A DNA stretch of 64,000 bases from Tenacibaculum dicentrarchi (GCF_900239345.1 NZ_OESZ01000034.1:1-64000); one strand, 5' to 3'. Positions 7,015 to 16,568 are shown, counted from the first letter of the stretch. The notes: a model not told the origin generated them from the letters alone. Numbers and translations: made by a program.

Positions 7015-8115
7015 ATGAAAATAAAATTTATTTATATCGCAGTATTTTTAGTTTTATCAGGCTGTAAAACGAAAAAAATAAACTTAAAACAACCAACATT
7101 AAAATTTTTAAATGAATTTATAGTCAAAGATTCTTTAAATTTTAACAATACTATTATTGGCGGAATTTCAGGGATTGATTTTAGTAATAATCAATATTAT
7201 ATGGTGGTTGATGATGCTGAAAATCCACGGGTTTTAATTGGTGATATTATCATCAAAAAAGACAGTATTAAAAATGTGATTTTTCAAAATGTAATTTCAT
7301 TACAACCTGATAGTGATTTTTATCAAAATAATGTGTTAGACTTAGAATCGGTTTTTTTTAGCGATAACAAACTAAATTTAGTCAGCGAAGGAAGCATTCG
7401 TAAAGGTAAAAACCCAACGATTTTTACAATTGATACCGCTGGTAATTTTAAAGAAGAAATAAAAATTCCTGATTATTTCAAAGCAAATTCTCAAGCAAAA
7501 CCAAAACACAATGCCGCTTTTGAAAGTTCATCAAAAAGTTTCGATAAAAAAGGTTTTTGGGGCGCAATGGAAGCCCCACTACAAGCCGATGGGGATGAGC
7601 CAACATTCCATAAAACACAATCGCCAATACGTATTACGTATTTCGATACTCAAACCAAAACAGCGACCAAACAATTTTCTTATCAGCTAGAAAAAATTGA
7701 CAAACCAGCAAAAGGAAGCGTTAATTTAAACGGTGTTACTGCTATTTTAGAATACAAAAAAAATCAATTCTTTGTGGTAGAAAGAATTTATCAAAGTGGC
7801 TACGGTGCTTATGGAAATACTATCCGAGTTTTTAAAGCAACAGTAAATGAAAACACTACAAATACTTTAGGGATTTCATCTTTAAAAAAAGAAAAATATA
7901 TCCCTCTAAAAAAAGAATTATTATTCGATTTTAAATCAATTCAGCCTAAATTAACTGATTCAATTATCGATAATATTGAAGGAATTACTTTCGGACCTAA
8001 ATTATCGAACGGAAACAACTCGCTTATTTTTGTTTCTGATGATAATTTTCAAGTATATGGAAAGCAATTAACACAGTTTTTATTGTTTGAAATTGAAACA
8101 AAAAAAGTACATTAA
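7015..8115 (+). CDS. Phytase-like esterase-domain lipoprotein
   Basis: This is a 366-residue lipoprotein. The signal peptide ends in the lipobox LSGC (Cys 17). The rest resembles the esterase-like activity of phytase family: it opens with a GGISGIDF...YYMVVDDAENPRV beta-propeller segment, has conserved DLESVFF and ESSSKSFDKKGFWGAMEAPL blocks, and ends with IEGITFGP...LIFVSDDNF. Such proteins are predicted periplasmic or surface beta-propellers, and their substrate is unclear. It precedes the DUF6913-dapA pair by 20 nt and may be co-transcribed with it. Confidence 0.75.
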   Translation: MKIKFIYIAVFLVLSGCKTKKINLKQPTLKFLNEFIVKDSLNFNNTIIGGISGIDFSNNQYYMVVDDAENPRVLIGDIIIKKDSIKNVIFQNVISLQPDSDFYQNNVLDLESVFFSDNKLNLVSEGSIRKGKNPTIFTIDTAGNFKEEIKIPDYFKANSQAKPKHNAAFESSSKSFDKKGFWGAMEAPLQADGDEPTFHKTQSPIRITYFDTQTKTATKQFSYQLEKIDKPAKGSVNLNGVTAILEYKKNQFFVVERIYQSGYGAYGNTIRVFKATVNENTTNTLGISSLKKEKYIPLKKELLFDFKSIQPKLTDSIIDNIEGITFGPKLSNGNNSLIFVSDDNFQVYGKQLTQFLLFEIETKKVH

Positions 8116-8135
8116 TAGTCGTAATTATTTAAAAG

Positions 8136-8666
8136 ATGATAGCCAAATTTAAAAAAAAATCAATTCAGAAATTTTATAATAAAACGATTGTAAAAAAACA
8201 AGCCGAAAATCAACAAAAACAAGTTGGAAAACAGCAGTGTAAAATTAAAAAAATTGCGATTTTATTAGATAATGAATCTTTAGAAAAGATCGTAATTGCT
8301 AATTTAACAAATCATTTTCCTTTTAAAAAAAACGATATTACCGTGTTAATTTATCGGTCTTTTGATAAAAAACAAGAAGCTTTACCAACATTTTTTACCG
8401 ATAAAGAAATCGGATTTAAAGCAGGTTTAAAATCAGACAATTTAAAAAATTTCGTTAAAAACGAGTATGATTTGCTTATTAATTATGTAAAAACACCAAA
8501 TTTATATGTGAATACAATAACTTTGTTATCGCAAGCAAGATTAAAAGTTAGTTTTGCAGGTGTTGATGATAGATTGTATGATATTGTTATATCTGACGAA
8601 GGATTAAATGAAACAGTTTTAAATCAAGAAATAAAAAAATATTTAATAATACTAAAAAAAATATAA
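8136..8666 (+). CDS. DUF6913 family protein
   Basis: This 176-residue protein matches a family that in flavobacteria sits directly upstream of dapA. A basic N-terminus rich in Lys/Gln (about 1-40) is followed by an alpha/beta domain containing [26 protein letters not shown] and YDLLINY segments. Its function is unknown to me. The stop codon overlaps the dapA start (TAATG), which implies translational coupling. A role tied to lysine or diaminopimelate synthesis is only suggested by this position. Confidence 0.7.
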   Translation: MIAKFKKKSIQKFYNKTIVKKQAENQQKQVGKQQCKIKKIAILLDNESLEKIVIANLTNHFPFKKNDITVLIYRSFDKKQEALPTFFTDKEIGFKAGLKSDNLKNFVKNEYDLLINYVKTPNLYVNTITLLSQARLKVSFAGVDDRLYDIVISDEGLNETVLNQEIKKYLIILKKI

Positions 8667-9541
8667 TGCAAAAATTTGTTGGTACAGGAGTGGCTTTGGT
8701 AACGCCTTTTAGCGAAGACTTAAGTGTCGATTTTCAGGCGCTTAAAAAATTAGTAAATTACAATATCGATAACGGTACAAATTATTTAGTTATTAACGGA
8801 ACAACTGCAGAAAGTGCTACTATAACAACACAAGAAAAAGCTGAAATTATAAAAGTAATTGCTACCGAAAATAACGGACGCTTACCTTTAGTTTTAGGAC
8901 TTGGAGGGAACAATACACAGGTGGTTATTGATGAATTAAAATCTGCCGATTTATCAAATATTGATGGAATATTGTCGGTAGCACCGTATTATTCAAAACC
9001 AACACAGGAAGGTTTTTATCAGCATTTTAAAGCCATTGCTTCAGCTACTAAAAAACCAATTATTTTATACAATGTTCCTGGTAGAACGGCTAAAAATATG
9101 GAGCCTGCTACGATTTTACGATTAGCAAACGATTTTGAAAATATTGTAGGAGTCAAAGAAGCTGGAAATAATCAGCAGCAATATTTAGCCTTATTAAAAG
9201 ATAAACCAAAAGACTTTTTAATTATTTCTGGTGATGATGATTTAGCTTTAGGTATTGTTTTAGCAGGTGGAGCGGGAGTAATATCAGTAATAGGGCAAGG
9301 GTTTCCTAAAAAGTTTTCAAAAATGATTCAGCTAGGATTGGCAGGTAAAAATAAAAAAGCCTATAAAATTCATTATCAATTAATGGATGTTGTAGATTAT
9401 ATTTTTGAAGAAAATAATCCCGCAGGAATTAAAGCGGTATTATTAAAAAAAGGCATCTGCTTAGATGAGGTTCGTTTGCCGTTAGTAAAAGCATCCGAAG
9501 AGTTACAAACAAAAATTTCAGATTTTACAGACTGTTTATAA
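8666..9541 (+). CDS. dapA: 4-hydroxy-tetrahydrodipicolinate synthase
   Basis: DapA condenses pyruvate with aspartate semialdehyde at the first committed step of lysine and diaminopimelate synthesis. The protein has 291 residues, the normal length for the family. The Schiff-base lysine is K164 (IVGVKEAG), with Y135 and R140 in [12 protein letters not shown] and T46-T47 in the GTTAES loop. That loop usually reads GTTGE, and Ala for Gly is a mild variant. The start overlaps the stop of the preceding gene. A terminator hairpin follows. Confidence 0.95.
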   Translation: MQKFVGTGVALVTPFSEDLSVDFQALKKLVNYNIDNGTNYLVINGTTAESATITTQEKAEIIKVIATENNGRLPLVLGLGGNNTQVVIDELKSADLSNIDGILSVAPYYSKPTQEGFYQHFKAIASATKKPIILYNVPGRTAKNMEPATILRLANDFENIVGVKEAGNNQQQYLALLKDKPKDFLIISGDDDLALGIVLAGGAGVISVIGQGFPKKFSKMIQLGLAGKNKKAYKIHYQLMDVVDYIFEENNPAGIKAVLLKKGICLDEVRLPLVKASEELQTKISDFTDCL

Positions 9542-9570
9542 AATAGTGATTTTTAAAAAATAAAATAATA

Positions 9571-9601
9571 GGCTACAGTTTTTTAAATTGTAGTCTTTTT
9601 T
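9571..9601 (+). terminator. Intrinsic terminator after dapA
   Basis: GGCTACA and TGTAGTC form a 7 bp stem (one G-T pair) around a T/A-rich loop, followed by a run of T. It lies 30 nt after the dapA stop. Confidence 0.65.
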
Positions 9602-9658
9602 GCATCTTTGTATAAATACTTTGTTATTTATAATCAATATAATTAAAATAGAAAAAAT

Positions 9659-10177
9659 ATGTTATCAAAAGTAATAGAAAGTGCGTTAAATAAACAAATA
9701 AAAATTGAAGCAGAATCTTCACAGGTATATTTATCGATGGCGTGTTGGGCCGAAAATCAAGGTTTTGAAGGGGTGGCGCAATTTATGTACGCACACTCTG
9801 ACGAAGAGCGCATGCACATGTTAAAATTAGTAAAGTTTGTAAACGAAAGAGGAGGACATGCAAAAGTATCGGAATTAGTAGCACCACCAAGTGAATTTGG
9901 CTCGTTTAAAGAAATGTTTCAAACCTTGTTTGACCATGAAGTAATGGTTTCGGCATCAATTAATGATTTGGTACATATTACTTTACAAGAAAGAGATTAT
10001 GCAACTCATAACTTTTTACAATGGTATGTCTCTGAACAAATAGAAGAAGAAGCATTGGCAAGAAATATTTTAGATAAAATTAATTTAATTGGCGATGATA
10101 AAGGAGGTTTATATTTATTTGATAATGATGTAAAGCAAATAGTAGCGCAAGGTGTAGCAGCTGCTAATCCAGTATAA
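9659..10177 (+). CDS. ftnA: Bacterial non-haem ferritin
   Basis: This 172-residue ferritin oxidises Fe(II) and stores iron in a 24-subunit shell. All ferroxidase-centre ligands are at the positions known from E. coli FtnA: E17, E50, H53 (DEERMHML), E94 (DHEVMV), Q127 and E130 (SEQIEEE). It stands alone between dapA and bamD, preceded by a roughly 60 bp A/T-rich promoter region. No haem-binding Met of bacterioferritin type is apparent. Confidence 0.93.
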   Translation: MLSKVIESALNKQIKIEAESSQVYLSMACWAENQGFEGVAQFMYAHSDEERMHMLKLVKFVNERGGHAKVSELVAPPSEFGSFKEMFQTLFDHEVMVSASINDLVHITLQERDYATHNFLQWYVSEQIEEEALARNILDKINLIGDDKGGLYLFDNDVKQIVAQGVAAANPV

Positions 10178-10289
10178 TAAGATTAACAAACATTTATATA
10201 TTCAAAACCTTTTTTATAGCATTTTTATAGTTTATTGCAATACTCTATTAGAGAAATAAAAATCGTTTTAATAATCCATAATTAATCAC

Positions 10290-10297
10290 TAATTTTG
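10290..10297 (+). promoter_or_regulatory. Promoter -7 element (TAnnTTTG) for bamD
   Basis: TAATTTTG matches the Bacteroidota sigma-factor -7 consensus TAnnTTTG. It ends only 4 nt before the bamD ATG, so the transcript would have almost no leader. No strong -33 TTG is visible. Confidence 0.45.
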
Positions 10298-10301
10298 CCA
10301 A

Positions 10302-11123
10302 ATGCAAAAAATTAAAAATTTAGCGTGTTTAGTTGTAATACTATTGGTTTTGTCTTCATGCGGAGAGTATAACAATGTGTTAAACAAAGGAAGTATTCAG
10401 GAACAATACAAAATGGCTGTAAAAATGTACGAAGTGCAAAAATACAGCAAAGCATTGCGTTTATTTGAAAAAGTAACCCCTTCGTATAGAGGTAAACCTC
10501 AAATGGAACGTATTCAGTATATGGTTTCTCAGTCTAATTTTAATGAAAAAAATTATAGTTTAGCGGGCTATTATTTTAATCGATTCACTAAAAATTATCC
10601 GAAAAGTTCAAAAAAAGAAGAAGCAGCTTTTTTATCAGCATTAAGTTACTATAAAGCAGCACCCAGTTTTAGTTTAGATCCTACAGATACAAACAAAGCA
10701 TTAGCTTCTTTTCAGGCATTTATTGATGCTTATCCTAATTCTAATAAATTAGATGAAGCAAATAAATATTATACAGATTTACGTAGTAGGTTAGAGAAAA
10801 AAGCATTTGAAATAGCAAAAACATATTATAATACAGCAGGGTATGATTCTAGAAATTATCGTGCAGCAATTACTGCTTTTGATAATTTATTATCAGATTA
10901 TTTAGGTACAAAATATAAAGAAGAAGCATTATATTTTAGACTAAAAGCAGCACACGATTTTGCCATGAAAAGTACACAGCGTAGAAAAGCAGTTAGAATA
11001 AAAGCCGCTATAAACGCATACGATAAATTAAATAGAAATTTTCCTGAATCTAAATTTATAAAAGATTCAAATGCAATGTTAGCCGCATTAAATAAAGAAC
11101 AAGAACAATTAGTTAAAAGTTAA
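10302..11123 (+). CDS. bamD: Outer membrane protein assembly factor BamD
   Basis: This 273-residue lipoprotein component of the BAM complex helps fold beta-barrel proteins into the outer membrane. It has a signal peptide with lipobox LSSC (Cys 20), then tetratricopeptide-like repeats: EQYKMAVKMYEVQKYSKALRLFEK, NYSLAGYYFNRFTKNYPKS, and KALASFQAFIDAYPNS. The order bamD-omega-coaBC-porD-recN is the usual flavobacterial arrangement. The gene starts right after a TAnnTTTG element. Confidence 0.92.
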   Translation: MQKIKNLACLVVILLVLSSCGEYNNVLNKGSIQEQYKMAVKMYEVQKYSKALRLFEKVTPSYRGKPQMERIQYMVSQSNFNEKNYSLAGYYFNRFTKNYPKSSKKEEAAFLSALSYYKAAPSFSLDPTDTNKALASFQAFIDAYPNSNKLDEANKYYTDLRSRLEKKAFEIAKTYYNTAGYDSRNYRAAITAFDNLLSDYLGTKYKEEALYFRLKAAHDFAMKSTQRRKAVRIKAAINAYDKLNRNFPESKFIKDSNAMLAALNKEQEQLVKS

Positions 11124-11126
11124 AAG

Positions 11127-11447
11127 ATGGATTATAAAGAAACGAAAGCACCCTTAAGTACTATTACTTATAATAAAGAAGCTATCGAAGCTCCAACAGA
11201 GAATATCTATGAAGCTATTTCAGTTATAGCAAAAAGAGCTAATCAAATTAATGCTGATTTAAAGAAAGAATTAGTTGATAAATTAGATGAATTTGCTACT
11301 TATAATGACAGTTTAGAAGAAGTATTTGAAAATAAAGAACAAATTGAAGTTTCTAAATTTTACGAACGTTTGCCTAAACCTCACGCTATTGCAGTAGATG
11401 AGTGGTTAAATGGTGATGTATATTTTAGAACTCCAGACGCTGAATAA
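11127..11447 (+). CDS. rpoZ: RNA polymerase omega-like subunit, Bacteroidota type
   Basis: This is a 106-residue protein of the Bacteroidota RpoZ-like family. It has an omega-like N-terminal helix (ENIYEAISVIAKRANQIN) and a specific C-terminal extension (LPKPHAIAVDEWLNGDVYFR). It would assist assembly of the RNA polymerase core. It lies 3 nt after bamD and 2 nt before coaBC, clearly within one operon. Length and position fit the family, and the sequence is too divergent from E. coli omega for a direct comparison. Confidence 0.8.
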   Translation: MDYKETKAPLSTITYNKEAIEAPTENIYEAISVIAKRANQINADLKKELVDKLDEFATYNDSLEEVFENKEQIEVSKFYERLPKPHAIAVDEWLNGDVYFRTPDAE

Positions 11448-11449
11448 TT

Positions 11450-12655
11450 ATGTCTGTATTAAATGGTAAAAAAGTATTAGTAGGTATTACCGCAGGTATT
11501 GCCGCATACAAAACAGCCAATTTAGTTCGATTATTTATAAAATCAGGCGCAGAAGTTATCGTAGTGATGACTCCTGCGTCTAAAGATTTTATAACTCCAC
11601 TTACACTTTCTACACTTTCTAAAAACCCTGTTTATTCAACTTTTTACGATAAAGAAGATGAAAATGAGGTATGGAATAATCACGTTGATTTAGGACTTTG
11701 GGCAGATTTAATGATTATTGCTCCAGCAACTGCAAATACCTTGTCGAAAATGACAAATGGTACTTGCGATAACTTGTTGTTAGCGATTTATTTATCAGCA
11801 AAATGTCCGATATATTTTGCGCCAGCCATGGATTTGGATATGTATATTCATCCATCGACTAAAAATAGTTTAGATGCGTTACAAGGTTTTGGTAATATTT
11901 TAATTCCTGCTACCTCTGGTGAGCTAGCAAGCGGATTAGTTGGCGAAGGTCGTATGGCAGAACCTAAAGATATCGTTTCTTTTATTGAAAAAGATATTGC
12001 TTCTAAATTACCACTAAAAGGGAAAAAACTGCTGATTACCGCAGGACCAACATACGAAGCAATTGATCCTGTTCGTTTTATAGGAAATCATTCTTCAGGT
12101 AAAATGGGCTTTGAAATAGCTAAAACAGCCGCTAATTTAGGCGCTGAGGTTTATTTAATTTCAGGACCATCACACCAAGCAGTAAATCATTCTTTTATCC
12201 ATAGAATTGATGTAAAATCAGCCCAAGAAATGTACGATGCTTGTCATCAATATTTTGCGGAGGTTGATGTGGCTATTTTATCTGCCGCAGTCGCTGATTA
12301 TAAACCAAAAAATGTAGCTACTCAAAAAATAAAGAAAAAAGATTCCGCTTTAGTAATTGAATTAGCACCTACCAAAGATATTTTAAAATCGTTAGGAGAA
12401 ATTAAAACAAGCCAGTTATTAGTTGGTTTTGCTTTAGAAACCAATAACGAAGTTGAAAATGCAAAAGCTAAAATTATCAAAAAGAATTTAGATTTTATTG
12501 TTTTAAATTCTCTGAAAGATAAAGGCGCAGGTTTTGCTACAGACACCAATAAAATAACCATTATTGATGCTGATTTTAAGCAAATCGTGTTTGATTTGAA
12601 ATCAAAAAAAGCAGTGTCAGCAGATATAATGAGCGAAGTTCTTAAAAGAATTTAA
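11450..12655 (+). CDS. coaBC: Bifunctional phosphopantothenoylcysteine decarboxylase / phosphopantothenate-cysteine ligase
   Basis: This 401-residue CoaBC carries out two steps of coenzyme A synthesis. The CoaC flavoprotein half (about 1-180) begins KKVLVGITAGIAAYK and contains LWADLMIIAPATANTLSK and the APAMDLDMY segment. The CoaB half (about 190-401) opens KKLLITAGPTYEAIDPVRFIGN and includes SSGKMGFEIA and ILSAAVADYKP. It is tightly packed behind the omega-like gene (2 nt gap). No terminator is obvious before the PorD-like gene. Confidence 0.95.
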   Translation: MSVLNGKKVLVGITAGIAAYKTANLVRLFIKSGAEVIVVMTPASKDFITPLTLSTLSKNPVYSTFYDKEDENEVWNNHVDLGLWADLMIIAPATANTLSKMTNGTCDNLLLAIYLSAKCPIYFAPAMDLDMYIHPSTKNSLDALQGFGNILIPATSGELASGLVGEGRMAEPKDIVSFIEKDIASKLPLKGKKLLITAGPTYEAIDPVRFIGNHSSGKMGFEIAKTAANLGAEVYLISGPSHQAVNHSFIHRIDVKSAQEMYDACHQYFAEVDVAILSAAVADYKPKNVATQKIKKKDSALVIELAPTKDILKSLGEIKTSQLLVGFALETNNEVENAKAKIIKKNLDFIVLNSLKDKGAGFATDTNKITIIDADFKQIVFDLKSKKAVSADIMSEVLKRI

Positions 12656-12748
12656 TAAAATTGTTACAACACGTATTTTTTTAAAATAATTTTTATTACT
12701 TTGAATGCTAAACCATATTCAAACGAACAATAATTAAAACGATAATAG

Positions 12749-13639
12749 ATGCGTAAGTTTTTCTTTTTAATTTTTATTTTATCAGCCGTTTTTAGCTTGC
12801 AATCGCAAGAGTTAAATGCTTTGGTAACTATAAATACCGATAAAATTCAAAGTAGTAATAAGCAAGTTTATCAAACACTTCAAAAATCAGTAACGGCGTT
12901 TATTAACGAAACCCAATGGACGACTAAAACTTTTAAGCAACAAGAGCGTATTAATTGTGCGTTTACCATTATTATCAGCGAACAAAATTCGAATAACTTT
13001 ACTGCAAGCCTTCAGGTTCAAGCTACACGACCTGTGTATAATTCAAGTTATGCAACGCCTATTTTAAATATTAACGACACAAGTTTTAATTTTAAATATA
13101 GTGAGTTTGCACCCTTAATTTTTAACCCAAACACCTACGATTCTAACTTGGTATCGACCATTACATTTTATGTTTATACTATTTTAGGAATTGATGCCGA
13201 TACTTTTGCTTTAAAAGGAGGTACGGATTATTTGAAAACAGCAGAAAATATAATGTTACAAGCACAGTCTAGTGGAGAAAGTGCTTGGCAAAATAAAATA
13301 GGAAAACAAAACAGGTTTGCGTTGATTGATGGTTTTTTATCCTCAAAATTTAGCCCTTTACGCAGTATTTATTATGAGTATCACCGAAAAGGTTTCGATA
13401 ATTTTTCAGCAGATAAAGAATTAGCAAAACAAACGATTCAAAAAAATGTAATTTCTTTAGAAAAATTACATAATATTTCTATTGGAAATTATATGATTCG
13501 TGTTTTTTTAGATGCGAAAGGTGATGAAATTTCTAATGTTTTTTCGGATGGAAAACCAGCTAAAAATACACAGAAAATGCTAAGTGTTTTAAATAAAATA
13601 GCGCCTACTTATAAAGATAAATGGAAAGATATTAAATAA
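12749..13639 (+). CDS. porD: PorD/DUF4835 family protein (type IX secretion-associated)
   Basis: This 296-residue exported protein has a signal peptide (RKFFFLIFILSAVFSLQSQ) and a DUF4835 body that opens ELNALVTINTDKIQSSNKQVYQTLQ and contains NETQWTTKTFKQQERINCAFTIII. The family includes PorD, associated with the type IX secretion and gliding machinery of Bacteroidota. Its molecular role is not well defined. It sits after coaBC, as in other flavobacteria. A hairpin terminator follows. Confidence 0.82.
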   Translation: MRKFFFLIFILSAVFSLQSQELNALVTINTDKIQSSNKQVYQTLQKSVTAFINETQWTTKTFKQQERINCAFTIIISEQNSNNFTASLQVQATRPVYNSSYATPILNINDTSFNFKYSEFAPLIFNPNTYDSNLVSTITFYVYTILGIDADTFALKGGTDYLKTAENIMLQAQSSGESAWQNKIGKQNRFALIDGFLSSKFSPLRSIYYEYHRKGFDNFSADKELAKQTIQKNVISLEKLHNISIGNYMIRVFLDAKGDEISNVFSDGKPAKNTQKMLSVLNKIAPTYKDKWKDIK

Positions 13640-13675
13640 GGTTTGTAATCTTTATTAGATATTTTTTTATGATAT

Positions 13676-13711
13676 AAAAAGCATCAATGTATTTTACGTT
13701 GATGCTTTTTT
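13676..13711 (+). terminator. Intrinsic terminator after porD
   Basis: AAAAAGCATCAA pairs with TTGATGCTTTTT around a short loop, with an inner GTA/TAC extension and a T tract. The A/T symmetry makes it potentially active on both strands. Confidence 0.75.
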
Positions 13712-13740
13712 GCTTTTAAATTAGAATAGTTTTAGTTCTT

Positions 13741-13925
13741 TAAGAGCCTGTTTAAATTTCATCTGAAAAAAAATATCACAGAAAAATAAGAAATCGCATC
13801 CGTCAACCTGAATTTATTTCAGGTTCGCATCCTGATTTGCCGTAGTTATCCTGTTGATGCGATGCTGAAATAAATTCAGCATGACGTTTTAGCTAGTCTT
13901 TATTTAATTTTTAAACAGGCTCTTA
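13741..13925. repeat. Repeat family B, full copy B1 with terminal inverted repeats
   Basis: This 185 bp element is bounded by 16 bp perfect inverted repeats (TAAGAGCCTGTTTAAA at 13741-13756 and its complement at 13910-13925). Inside are two hairpins: AACCTGAA/TTCAGGTT near 13805-13826 and ATGCTGAA/TTCAGCAT near 13862-13882. No gene lies inside. Related sequence occurs at 49020-49128 and 57716-57870, and a fragment at 16499-16516. It looks like a miniature inverted-repeat element. No target-site duplication is obvious. Confidence 0.65.
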
Positions 13926-14012
13926 GTTTGTTGTTGTAAATGTATTATTATTATTGTAAATTTATAACCATTATTGTAATGATAAGTTATAAAACTATGA
14001 GTAACTTTAAAA

Positions 14013-14033
14013 AACTCATAGAATATATGAGTT
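14013..14033. promoter_or_regulatory. Inverted repeat upstream of the 14051 gene
   Basis: AACTCATA and TATGAGTT are separated by 5 nt, and a further CTATGAGT lies 18 nt upstream. The site ends 18 nt before the start codon, so it could be an operator or a leader hairpin. The function is not established. Confidence 0.3.
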
Positions 14034-14050
14034 ATAAAAATTAATAAATT

Positions 14051-14446
14051 ATGAAAGAGGTTTTAACAAAAAAAAGAATAATTTTTTTAGAAATATTAGC
14101 AGTAGTATGTCTCTCTGTATATTCTAGTACTATTTTAGTATCACATTTAGATAAAGAAATTAACCAGTTTTTAACTTTAGCAATACTATTTTTTATTATT
14201 AGTTTGATTACAATTACTTATAAAATAAGGAAAGAAATTATAGATTTTAATAGTAGTTCTATCGAAAAGACTAAAATTAAATTTATTGATCTTTTCAATT
14301 TAATAGCAGGGCTTTTACTTGTTGTTTTAATTTTACTAAATACCTTTAAAATTTCACCAAAAAAACATTTAGATATTATTTATGTGTTTATGGTATTAAT
14401 ATTCGTTATTATTATAATTTTAAATTTTTTCAAGAGAAAAAAATAA
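14051..14446 (+). CDS. Small integral membrane protein, hypothetical
   Basis: This 131-residue protein has four predicted transmembrane segments, at about 10-32, 38-58, 78-98 and 104-125. The loops are short and lysine-rich, and the tail is basic (FFKRKK). I recognise no family. It stands alone between a family B repeat and a family A repeat, with its own promoter region that contains an inverted repeat. The codon use looks as A/T-rich as its surroundings. Confidence 0.55.
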   Translation: MKEVLTKKRIIFLEILAVVCLSVYSSTILVSHLDKEINQFLTLAILFFIISLITITYKIRKEIIDFNSSSIEKTKIKFIDLFNLIAGLLLVVLILLNTFKISPKKHLDIIYVFMVLIFVIIIILNFFKRKK

Positions 14447-14845
14447 AAAATATTCTCGCTGAAATTTCTAGTTTAAATTTCATCAAAGAAGAGTTTTGTT
14501 GCAAGTATTCGCTTTCCTCGCTCGTAAGAGAAGCGAAAAGAAGAATAAAGGAAAAAAGCATTATAACGAGTGATAGTTTTTATGTTATTTAACAGGCGTA
14601 TAAAATGAAGCTGAATTATTAAAATATAGCAAAAAATCCTAGCCCCGATTGAAGCAATTGTTTGAGCTCCTTTTTTGATTTTTTTCAAAAAAGAGCGAGT
14701 GCGGAAAGCGGGAAATAGCTTCAAATAATTTAAAAACTTACAAAACAGGCTGTTCCGATGTAAAAAGACTAGGAATATATCTGTTCTTTTTTAAGTAATT
14801 TAATTCATTAAAAACTCGTACTTTTATTTTTTTAAAGAATCGCTT
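14447..14845. other. Intergenic region with repeat A1; no gene
   Basis: This stretch holds family A copy A1 (14638-14723) and A/T-rich flanks. The open frame on the minus strand here owes its N-terminal half to the repeat and is not credible. The last 80 bp presumably hold the recN promoter. Confidence 0.6.
14638..14723 (-). repeat. Repeat family A, copy A1
   Basis: The element reads CCTAGCCCCGATTGAAGC at the left, then GAGCTC, a T-run/A-run hairpin, GAGCGAGTGCGGAAAGCGGG, and AAATAGCTTC at the right. The same element occurs at five other intergenic places in the window. This copy is in reverse orientation relative to A2, A4 and A6. Confidence 0.8.
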
Positions 14846-16498
14846 TTGCTTAGACATTTATCCATACATAATTACGCGTTAATCAATCAGTTATCGATTG
14901 ATTTTACAAAAGGTTTATCAATCATAACTGGGGAAACAGGGGCAGGAAAATCCATATTACTAGGCGCTTTAGGTTTGGTAATGGGAAACCGTGCCGATTT
15001 ATCTTCCTTAAAAAACACCGATAAAAAATGTATTATTGAAGCTAAATTTGCTGTTGAAGGCTATTCTTTACAGCATCTATTTGATGAATTTGATCTTGAT
15101 TATGAGCCCGAAACTATTATCCGTAGAGAAATTTTACCTTCTGGAAAATCAAGGGCTTTTGTAAACGATACGCCTGTAAATTTATCAATTTTAACAGCGT
15201 TAAAAATAAAATTACTCGACATTCACTCGCAACATCAAACTGCTGAATTGTCGGATACTAGCTTTCAATTTTCGATTATTGATGCCTTGGCAAAAAATAA
15301 AACCAAGGTTACATCCTACAAAACAGGGATGAAAAAATATACTTCTTTAGTTAAAGAATTAAAAATTTTAAAAGAAGAAACTCTAAAATCAAAAGAACAA
15401 TATGCTTACAATTCACACTTATTCAATGAATTTGAACAAGCGGAATTAGTTATAGGAGAGCAAGAAATTTTAGAAGAAAAATTACATACTTTAAATAATG
15501 TAGAGGAAATAAAATTGCATTTATCGGAAGCCTTAGCTGTTTCATCGAATGAAGAAATTGGCGTGCAAAATTTATTGTATTCCTTAGAAAATAGCTTGCA
15601 AAAAATAAGTGAATACGCTAAAAATTACCAAGAAATTACTAATAGAGTTACGAGTTTAAAATTAGAATTTGACGATGTTGTTGCCGAATTAGAAAATGCG
15701 AACGAAGAGGTTGCTTTTAACCCAAATGAAGTTGAAGAATTAAACGACCGTTTGCAATTAATTTACAATCTTCAAAAGAAACATTCTGTGAATTCTATTG
15801 CTGAATTGTTGGTTATTTTTGAATCATTATCAGAAAAAGTAGCGCAGGTAGATGATGCGGACGCTTTGATTGCCGCTAAAAATTTAGAAATAACAGCAGT
15901 AACAAATAAATTAGATGAATTTGCTGTTTTAATTACAGCATCTAGAAATAAGGCGATTCCTAAATTACAGAAAGAATTAGAGTATTTATTAACGGAATTA
16001 GGAATGCCAAATGCGCGTTTTTCAATGGAATTAATTCCGTCGGATAGCTATTTTTATAATGGAAAAGATGTATTGTCGTTTCTGTTTTCAGCAAATAAAG
16101 GTGGGAATTTTGGCGAGCTTAAAAAAGTGGCTTCTGGTGGAGAATTATCACGAATTATGTTATCGGTAAAGAAAATTTTATCAGAAAACATACAGCTTCC
16201 AACCATTATTTTTGATGAAATAGATACAGGAGTTTCAGGGGAAGTTTCTAATAAAATTGCCAAAATAATGCAGGATATGGGTACAGGAATGCAGGTAATT
16301 ACCATTACGCATTTACCTCAAATTGCGGCAAAAGGAGTACAGCATTACAAGGTGTATAAAGGCGAAGAGAATGGCGTAACAACCTCTAATTTAAAATTAC
16401 TTTCTGACCAGGAACGCATTATTGAAATTGCAGAAATGTTAAGCGGAAAAGAGGTGTCTGAAAGTGCGTTAATTCATGCAAAAGAATTGTTGAATTAA
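14846..16498 (+). CDS. recN: DNA repair protein RecN
   Basis: This is a 550-residue SMC-like ATPase for double-strand break repair. Walker A is GETGAGKS (residues 29-36). Two long coiled-coil arms occupy about 150-380. The C-terminal part has the signature ASGGELSRIMLS and Walker B TIIFDEIDTGVSGE, followed by the HLPQIAAKG switch. Homology begins at residue 2 (LRHLSIHNYALI), and the only start there is TTG at 14846, so this is a rare-start gene. The length is normal for the family. Confidence 0.92.
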   Translation: MLRHLSIHNYALINQLSIDFTKGLSIITGETGAGKSILLGALGLVMGNRADLSSLKNTDKKCIIEAKFAVEGYSLQHLFDEFDLDYEPETIIRREILPSGKSRAFVNDTPVNLSILTALKIKLLDIHSQHQTAELSDTSFQFSIIDALAKNKTKVTSYKTGMKKYTSLVKELKILKEETLKSKEQYAYNSHLFNEFEQAELVIGEQEILEEKLHTLNNVEEIKLHLSEALAVSSNEEIGVQNLLYSLENSLQKISEYAKNYQEITNRVTSLKLEFDDVVAELENANEEVAFNPNEVEELNDRLQLIYNLQKKHSVNSIAELLVIFESLSEKVAQVDDADALIAAKNLEITAVTNKLDEFAVLITASRNKAIPKLQKELEYLLTELGMPNARFSMELIPSDSYFYNGKDVLSFLFSANKGGNFGELKKVASGGELSRIMLSVKKILSENIQLPTIIFDEIDTGVSGEVSNKIAKIMQDMGTGMQVITITHLPQIAAKGVQHYKVYKGEENGVTTSNLKLLSDQERIIEIAEMLSGKEVSESALIHAKELLN

Positions 16499-16516
16499 AA
16501 TAAATTCAGCATGACG
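16499..16516. repeat. Fragment of repeat family B
   Basis: AATAAATTCAGCATGACG directly after the recN stop is identical to one hairpin arm of the family B element at 13741-13925. It is a remnant and not a complete copy. Confidence 0.45.
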
Positions 16517-16568
16517 GTAATTAGAGTTTTCAATAAAATAGAGAAGTTAAAAAATAGAAAAGTATAAA

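Noticed and set aside
8804..8830. Ala for Gly in the GTTGE motif of DapA as a loss of function
   Set aside because: All catalytic residues (T47, Y135, R140, K164) are present and the rest is normal. It is a tolerated family variant.
14473..14724. Open frame of 83 codons on the minus strand
   Set aside because: It starts in repeat A1 and its N-terminal half recurs in an open frame at 21217 that is another copy of the same repeat. It is repeat translation, not a gene.
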